From NCBI GenBank assembly GCA_003024785.1, contig PUQB01000004.1, forward strand, positions 744,001-808,000: a stretch of 64,000 bases of DNA. The letters are read 5' to 3'. Below are positions 57,263 through 64,000 of the stretch, one piece after another. The stretch is from Selaginella tamariscina. Lineage: Eukaryota > Streptophyta > Lycopodiopsida > Selaginellales > Selaginellaceae. Both the position numbers and the translations under genes were made by a program. The notes under the pieces are model-generated. The model worked only from the letters and a program-made list of their open reading frames with translations. It was not told the origin of the DNA and did not search any database. Every line of letters starts with the position of its first letter. Position 1 is the first letter of the stretch.

Positions 57263-57888
57263 CTAACCGAGAATATTAAGTTAAAAGTATATTTAAACGG
57301 GATAAATCCCTAACAGAATATATTGTAATCCTAATGCATTCCTAAATCCCTAAATTCTAAAATTTAAGAGAGAATGTAAGAGAGTGAATCTTTATAAATA
57401 TATCTAAATTTGTTTATAATACTTACTTGTAAACAGCACTGAAGGCGGTGCTTTCTATAAACAATAGCGCACCCAATTTAATGTCGCTCCTGAGCTGATC
57501 ACTAAGAAGAAAAAAGAAAATCTGAAGAGTGAAAAATAAAAAATGAAGAAACCCTTGCCGAAGAAAGAACCAGATCTGAATTTGAGTGGGAAATTAAATG
57601 CATTTTCAAATTTACATGTCAGAGATAATACTTATGTCAGAAATTCGAAATTTTTGAAATAACAAAAAAGAAAATTTAAGATGAGTTGAAACAAATAACC
57701 GACAGTCTGACATATATACTCTCCAATTCCAATGAGTGTTTTAAAATTGCATTTAATGTCATTCAAGTGATTCAAGCTGTTTAATATTACGAAATTTTTG
57801 TAATTATTCTACATTCTTAATATTCAAGTATATATTATTAAGTTTATATTATATATATATACACTAATACAATAAATAAATTGATATT
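57263..57888. other. Spacer after array 1
   Basis: AT-rich, with a half-degenerate CGGGATAAATCCC at 57299-57311. No gene seen. Confidence 0.5.
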
Positions 57889-58620
57889 ATTATGTATCAT
57901 TTAAAATATATTCATAGTCTTTATTATTATTATTTTCTTAATTACTCGAGTAATTAATTTACATTTCCTACTATTAATGGGATATTCTTTATTATTTTCT
58001 TAATATTCAAAGAATATTCCAATATTAAACCTGATTATCATAATTAAATTAGTCTTATTCTTAATTATCTCAGTAATTATTCTACATTTGTATATATTAA
58101 TGGGATTTTCTCAATTAATTTGTTATTATTTCAAGAATATTCCTATGTTAAACCTTATTATCAATATTAAATTAATATATATTATTAAAACTATATATGA
58201 CTATATATTAAATAAAATGATGTATTATTATGTATAATTTAAAATATGTTCATAGTGTGTATATTAAATCATTTTCTTAATTACTTGAGTAATTAATCTT
58301 CTTTATATTAATGGATATTCTTTATTATTTTCTTATTATTCCAAGAATATTTCAATATTAAACATGATTATCATAATTAATTTAGTTAATTATTTCAGTA
58401 CTTGATCTACATTTGTATATATTAATGGGATTTTCTCAATTAATTTCTTATTATTTCAAGAATATTCTAATGTTAAACCTTATTATCAATATTAAATTAA
58501 TATATATTATTAAAACTATATATGGCTATATATTAGATAAAATCATATTATTATGTATAATTTAAAATATGTTCATAGTGTGTATATTAATATTATTTTC
58601 TTAATTATTCGATGTTTGTT
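57889..58620. repeat. AT-rich tandem repeat, period about 325 bp, 2.2 copies
   Basis: TTAATGGGATTTTCTCAATT and its surroundings recur with a step of about 325 bases (TGGGATTTTC at 58101 and 58426). Flanks match from ATTATGTAT(C/A)ATTTAAAAT onward. Confidence 0.8.
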
Positions 58621-59600
58621 TTGCACATATATATAAACACAATCATAAATTTATATATACACGTGCACACGCATTAGAAGCACTTACAGAGACACATATG
58701 CACACACATGCACATTGCCCTAAACCAAACTTGAGAAATTATATGTTGCTTCTTTATTGAAAAACATCATGTTCAACGCATGTATGATCTATATGTACTC
58801 AGTCTTGTGTATGTAACACATTGAATTTACACATGTAATATATATGTATGTTGTGTGTATACACGTGTGTATGTATATATGTGTACTAATATATGCAATG
58901 TGTACGATTTTCATTTGTTAACACTCTCTCTCTTCTCTCATACATACACAGTGTCACCATGCATAATCCCTTTCTCATATATACACACCATGCATGATCC
59001 ATAATATGTACTAATGTTACAATATTATGATATGTATAATGTATATCTGTGTATAATATGTGTACTATAATATATGCAATGCGTACAAAATTAATTTTTA
59101 ACACTCACTCCTCTCATACATAAACACCATGCATGATCCATCCTAACCCTAAACCCTATGTAACTTTACACATGTAATATGTATGTATGTCTGTGTGTAT
59201 ACACGTGTGTATGTATATGTGTGTACTAATATATGCAATGTGTATGAATTTAATTTGTTAACACTCTTTCTTTCTTCTCTCATTACATACACACCATGCA
59301 TGATCCATATATTATGTACTGTCTCTCTTCTCCAACATACACACCCATGCATGATCCATAATATGTATTGTCTCTCTTCTCTCATAATACACACCATGCA
59401 TGATCATGTACTCTCTCTCTAATATTAATATGTACTAATATATATGTATGTCTATGTGTATAATACTATGTGTGTATATATGTATCGCTGCACGTGAAAC
59501 TTTAACACTCTCATGGACACACACATGTTAAACCCCTGCATGATTTTTATTCTTGGGGTGTATGTGATACACCCACGCACACGCACACGCTGATAATATA
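58621..59600. repeat. Degenerate tandem region (CATGCATGATCC / TATACACGTGTGTATG units)
   Basis: The segment TATACACGTGTGTATGTATA through AATATATGCAATGTGTA to TTGTTAACACTCTCTC occurs near 58855 and 59195, with a shortened version near 59040. ACACCATGCATGATCC recurs at least five times. Low complexity; no gene. Confidence 0.75.
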
Positions 59601-59780
59601 ATGAAAGAATATTGTTTAGGGCGAATCTATAGTTTATTCTTTTTAGGGTTTAAGTATATTCTTAGAAGGAATATTCATTAGGGTTAATATATATTCTATT
59701 CCTTTTAGGGTTTAGGTATATTCCTAGGGTTTCAAGAAGTAAGGCGGCGGAGGCGGCGACTGTAGATCAGATCTCTCTCT
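59601..59780. other. Unassigned segment with duplicated TTTTAGGGTTTA blocks
   Basis: Two direct copies of a stretch of about 60 bp with TTTTAGGGTTTA and GTATATTC, followed by a short GC-rich AAGGCGGCGGAGGCGGCGAC. The AGGGTTT elements recall plant telo-boxes in promoters, but no coding sequence follows. Confidence 0.35.
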
Positions 59781-59923
59781 CTCTTCTCTCACACGCACAC
59801 TCCTGAGTTTATTTATTTATTTTTATTCACATATATATTTATATATGTGTGTATCTTAATAATATAATTTAGATCTCTATCTCTTGCACACACACGCACA
59901 CTCGTATACATATACACACACAG

Positions 59924-59971
<48 letters not shown>

Positions 59972-60239
59972 CTGTGTGCGTTTGTGTTTGTGTATCTGTA
60001 TAATTTTATTAATTTATTAATTTTATCTCTTGCCACACATGCACACTCCTATTTATCTGTATGATTTTATTTGTTTCGCTCACACACGCATACTCACGAT
60101 ATACATACACCACACACACACCACACACATATATATATATATACCTATATACATATAATATACATACATATATTATGTGTACCAGTATTTGTATAATTCT
60201 ATTTATTTATCTATCTCTCGCACACACACGCACACTCCT

Positions 60240-60292
<53 letters not shown>

Positions 60293-60575
60293 TATATATG
60301 TGTGTGTGTGTGTGTATCTGTATAATTATATTGATTTTTAATTGTATCTCTCACACACACACGCACACTCCTATATATACATATACATAAATATACATAT
60401 ATATGTGTGTGCGAGTGTGTGTATCTGTATAATCTAATTTATTTAGCACACACATACGATATACATACATATACATATGTGTGTGTGTATCAGTATAATT
60501 TTATTTGATTTGTCTATCTCTGGCACACACACGCACTCTCCTACACACACATATACATATAGATATATATGTGTG
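59781..60575. repeat. Higher-order microsatellite: CA, TA and TG tracts in units of about 110-130 bp
   Basis: A compound unit (TGTGTATCTGTATAATTTTA, then TTTATCTCTCTC, then CACACACACGCACACTCCTA, then TA and CA runs) repeats about six times. The longest pure CA run is at 59928-59960. Translations are artefacts. Confidence 0.85.
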
Positions 60576-60579
60576 TAGC

Positions 60580-61440
60580 GGTGAGATTAATCCCGCCGCT
60601 ATATGGTTAGACCCTTGATGGCGGGATTAATCCCGCCGCCCCTTCAAGCAGGCTATTCGGTTAGCCTCATGATGGTGGGATTAATCCCGCCACCATTTTA
60701 AGCAGATTATTCGGTTAGCCTTATGAGCGGCGAGATTAATCCCGCCGCCCATGAGGCTAACCAAAGAGCGGCGGGATTAATCCCGCCGGCCATGACCTAC
60801 GTGTTGGGCCTAGGTAGCGGGATTAATCCCGCCGCTACATGCCCTGTGCGGAATCGGCGGGATTATCCCGCCGCCAATGGCTGTGAAGGGCCTAGGGGCG
60901 GGATTAATCCGCCGATTCCCGCAGGCATGGCGGGCGGGATTAATCCGCCGCCATGGCCTGCTGGGCCTAGGCGGCGGGATTAATCCCGGATTCCGCACAG
61001 GGAATTGGCGTCCGGCGGATTAATCCCGCCGCATAGGGACCGAGTGAAGGCCCTGGCGGGATTAATCCCGCCGAGCCTTCAATGCCTGTTGGAGGAATGA
61101 ATCCCGCCACCCTTCCTTTTTCTCCATTGGTGAGTCGGACCAATCCCAAACGTTTCTGTCTGAGACGTAGAAGGTTTACAACATACCAATGGAGGACTGG
61201 AAGGGTGGCGAATTCATTTAACCATCCCTTACATGGTGGGCGAGATTAATCCCGCCCCTTTCTGGAGTCACTGAAGGGGTGTGCCAAATAAATCCTGCCC
61301 AGTTCTCTCTGAGACCGAGAAGGGTGGCAAGATTAATTCCGCACTCCCGTTCAAGGCCTCCAGAAAGGTGGCGAGATTAATCCCGCCCACTCTTTCAGGA
61401 GGCATTGAAGGGGTGGCGAGATTAATCCCGCCGCACCTTC
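60580..61440. repeat. Palindrome array 2 (core GGCGGGATTAATCCCGCC)
   Basis: About nineteen copies or near-copies of the same core as array 1, at about 40-50 bp steps, but with unrelated spacers (for example AGGCTATTCGGTTAGCCTCA and TTCCGCACAGGGAATTGGCG). Conservation is confined to the palindrome. The array lies upstream of the plus-strand gene starting at 61775, mirroring array 1 and its divergent gene. Confidence 0.9.
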
Positions 61441-61546
61441 CATGTGAATATATATGTGTATTAGTATATATAAGTTGCATATCTCATTTTATTTACTTTT
61501 ATCATCTTATCATAATATTTCGAGTAAAAGCTAGGAATCTATGTAA

Positions 61547-61633
61547 AACTGTCCAGAGCTCACATTTGTGGTGGTTCTAAAACGAAATGTTATCTTTCTT
61601 TTGCACTAGCACAAATGTGAGCTTTGGACAGTT
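61547..61633. repeat. Near-perfect 24-bp inverted repeat (foldback)
   Basis: The left arm AACTGTCCAGAGCTCACATT continues with TGTG. The right arm is its reverse complement with one mismatch, which would be G-U in RNA. The loop is 39 bases. Its size and pairing suit a small-RNA precursor or a tiny foldback element. It lies between array 2 and the first exon at 61775. Confidence 0.7.
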
Positions 61634-61774
61634 AATTCCGTCACTTCTCTCTGTGTATTATTTTTGTATATTCGGGTTTATACAAGTGTGTGTGCGTTTT
61701 TATATGATTTGTATTCATAGTGTATTATTTTGCAGAAGGACGATTTAATTAAACAAGGAGATCGAGTCATTAGT

Positions 61775-64000
61775 ATGGAGTCGTCGTCAAATTCTGGGTA
61801 AGAATTAAAATAAAATCTGTTATACTCGGATATGTGCTTGAACTAATCATTTTTGTATTCAGATGTGGAATTGAGGTGACATTAAAGACGAGAGCAGGAG
61901 AAGAGATGGGCAGGGGGATTCTGGAATCAACTTGGCCATATTTCAAACTAAACGGGAAGCGCATTGGAACCATGGTTGCTGTCAAACTAACCTCTGTCAC
62001 ATCGCATGGACAAGCAAAACAATGGAAAGTGGGTGCTAGTCAAGCATCCGAAAGCATGCTGAACCCAGATTGACGATGCTCGACACATATGCCTTGTTCC
62101 ATCCAATGTCACGTTCTCGGATCCAGAGGTCCAGTTACAACATTAATTTCGGGTGGTTTTGTCGACTTGTGGATAATGACGTTCACGTGTTCACTAATGA
62201 TGTTGACCTTGGAGTTCTTCTTCAACTCAACGAAAGCCCATCTATGGAGGGGATCCATCTGGATGTCTACTTCGAAGATCTTCAGACTCATCGAGTAGGT
62301 GTATTTCAGGAGATATTGCTTCACAATACAAAAATCACAAGTGGAGCAATCGTCCCTCTTCACATTGAAGAAGAACACAGCGACATCATAAGGAGATTGA
62401 GAGGGTGGCTTGGTCTCAGGTTCTTTACAGATCACGTTCAATTTGCTTAGCAAATTTCGGGAGCTGGAAGAGTGTGCCGAGAACATTAGAACAGCATCAA
62501 TCGGGGATCACACATGTTGATTCGGATCGTAGAAGAAAATCTTGTCGTTTTGTCAGCATCCCATGCTGCAATAAGCCACAAGGAAATGATGTTGGATGAT
62601 AGGATTTACAGTGTAGGGTTAAGTATTGCAGCGTCAACCCAAACTTCAATTACAGGCCACTCAACCAGGAACGTGTAGCTGAGCTCATGGAGAAGATGAA
62701 GGACGACAATTCTTACACCGTTCCACATAATGCTGTTTTGTGCACACTACGAGAGAAACAAAGGCGCTGACAAAGTGTGGATCACAACACCGGAACAAAT
62801 GAGGAAGATTCAGACGGAGAATAGAAAATCAGTTCAAGTACTACATCATTAGTGGCCAGCACACAATAACGGCAGCCCAACGACTTCTCGACGAACACAA
62901 CAAAGGAACGATGGCAACAAAACTTTCGAGCATACCCGTGAGAAGCTGACAAAAAGATCGGCGTTTTTAGCGAAGCCGAATCTCACAATCGAGCAGTACC
63001 ATAAGTTATCGGCGGAATGGGACGCTGCAGACACCAACCACTACAACAGCAAAATATGGGAGAAGTTCAAACACACGCGAGCCGTGTGGGAATCTCTTCA
63101 GCGACCACAAAGAGCTACCGCAGGGAATACACAATCTGCGGACTCGGGTAAGCAAATTGTTTGGGCGGGATTTATCTCGCCGGTATATTAATCTGCTTTT
63201 TTTCTCAGAGAGTTGAAGAAATTGTAGCAGTTGATTTTGCCCAGGTGGGCGGGAAGGAAACATCCTTTTTGATGATGTTGATTTCTTGTCCCGAGATAGG
63301 ATCTTTGCCAAATGGTTGGGGATTATGGAATCCTTTGCAAAAGGAACACTGAAGAAGAAGCAGACAAGTGAAGGGAGCCCTCAGAGAAGTCTGCAAAGAA
63401 ACCCAGTAAGACGCCGAAGGCTAAGTCTGTTCAATCTATAAAGGATGTAGACAACGATTTCAAGCTCACATGGTTGAAGCCTTTAAATGGAACAACGATG
63501 GAGGAGATGGAAGTCTTGGCTGATTTGGTGATTGATGGCAAATTACAAATTAACAACAGCAGCCCACCTCTCCTTTTCATCTCAAGGCAATGGAGTTGAA
63601 GACGGTCAGGCACTTCAAGGAGTGGTTGGGAATACACTGCCACAAACTGGGTTGGACCTCGGCTTCAACATACGAAGAGGTCAGCAAATATTTGCATGTG
63701 ACAACGATGATATGCTTGTCGAATGGGTGAATCAATCGGAAGATCTGGGCAAGAATCTATTGCACGCCAACGCCAAAAAGGAGAACATTGCGATGACGCC
63801 TTCTCTTATGGCAGTCCTTCAGCAGCGGAGAACCGAGTTGAACCTTATAAAGGAGGATGCTACGAATCACGACAAGCCCTACAGATGTTTGTTGTTGGAT
63901 TCGGAGACTTTATGGGGTACCATCACTGCTTGTAGGAAACCGTTTCAATTGTTCGTGATGGATCGGCGGGTGTCAAAAAATCCTTCGACAGACAGGACAC
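61775..64000 (+). pseudogene. ParB-like / DNA-methylase-like family gene, right copy (runs off window)
   Basis: Exon 1 starts MESSSNSG and ends at 61797 with a GTAAGA donor. The acceptor TTGTATTCAG at 61862 leads into CGIEVTLKTRAGEEMGRGIL and NGKRIGTMVAVKLTSVT, a small-domain segment like that at 56.2 kb. A region with LNESPSMEGIHLDVYFEDLQ follows (about 62225-62290). The ParB-like segment (62585-63140) is in broken frames with FKYYIISGQHTITAAQRLL and FLAKPNLTIEQYHKLSAEWD. An intron at 63147-63209 holds one GGGCGGGATTTATCTCGCC. RIFAKWLGIMESFAKGTLKK and NLIKEDATNHDKPYRCLLL come after it. It matches 34.9-36.8 kb inverted. Stops near 62072 and frameshifts around 62300-62700 and 63380 suggest a pseudogene. 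Confidence 0.55.

Noticed and set aside
60061-60390. 109-codon ORF
   Set aside because: It is a translation of CA/TA/TG microsatellites.

Overview
The window is nuclear DNA from a land plant with a large genome, built almost entirely of nested transposable elements. The plant call rests on a Ty3/gypsy chromovirus with a C-terminal chromodomain, a BED-finger hAT transposon with an 8-bp target-site duplication (TSD), non-coding LTR elements with initiator-Met-tRNA-like primer sites, GT-AG introns and a Mutator-type MITE. I cannot name the species. ParB-like and DNA-methylase-like genes are not usual in flowering plants, so a seed-free plant or gymnosperm is my guess (inference). No intact ordinary host gene is visible.

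Layout. 1-3311: 5' LTR and internal start of a non-coding LTR element (LARD-like family), minus strand, running off the left edge. 3312-5046: fragment of a methylase-like repeat. 5047 to about 19200: a second LARD-like element on the minus strand. Its 3' LTR was split by a chromovirus (6082-12042), its interior was hit by a solo LTR of its own family (14564-16245), and its 5' LTR decayed into a minisatellite. 19293 to about 32480: a degenerate gypsy element interrupted by a 10.15-kb gypsy element (20430-30580) that carries extra coding sequence after integrase. 33.1-37.3 kb: broken genes with FCP1-like phosphatase, ParB-like and DNA-methylase-like similarity. 37675-42107: a hAT transposon carrying a solo LTR that was partly inverted together with hAT coding sequence and one TSD. 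43.7-45.8 kb: an amino-acid transporter fragment abutting a gypsy integrase and LTR. 45832-53456: one complete LARD-like element with TSDs and a MITE in its 3' LTR. 54.4-64 kb: a second locus of the methylase/ParB-like family, with two divergent genes, each preceded by an array of an 18-bp palindrome. Simple-sequence DNA lies between the arrays.

Working together. The LTR, hAT and MITE elements are independent insertions whose nesting gives a relative chronology. The most unusual material is the family seen near 3.3-5, 33-37 and 54-64 kb. It combines small-domain proteins, a ParB/sulfiredoxin-like segment, methylase motif-I-like segments, an FCP1-like phosphatase and about forty near-copies of the palindrome GGCGGGATTAATCCCGCC upstream of its genes. 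Its copies match each other across inverted segments, as expected of a mobile or amplified system. All copies here carry frameshifts or stops, so function can only be inferred.
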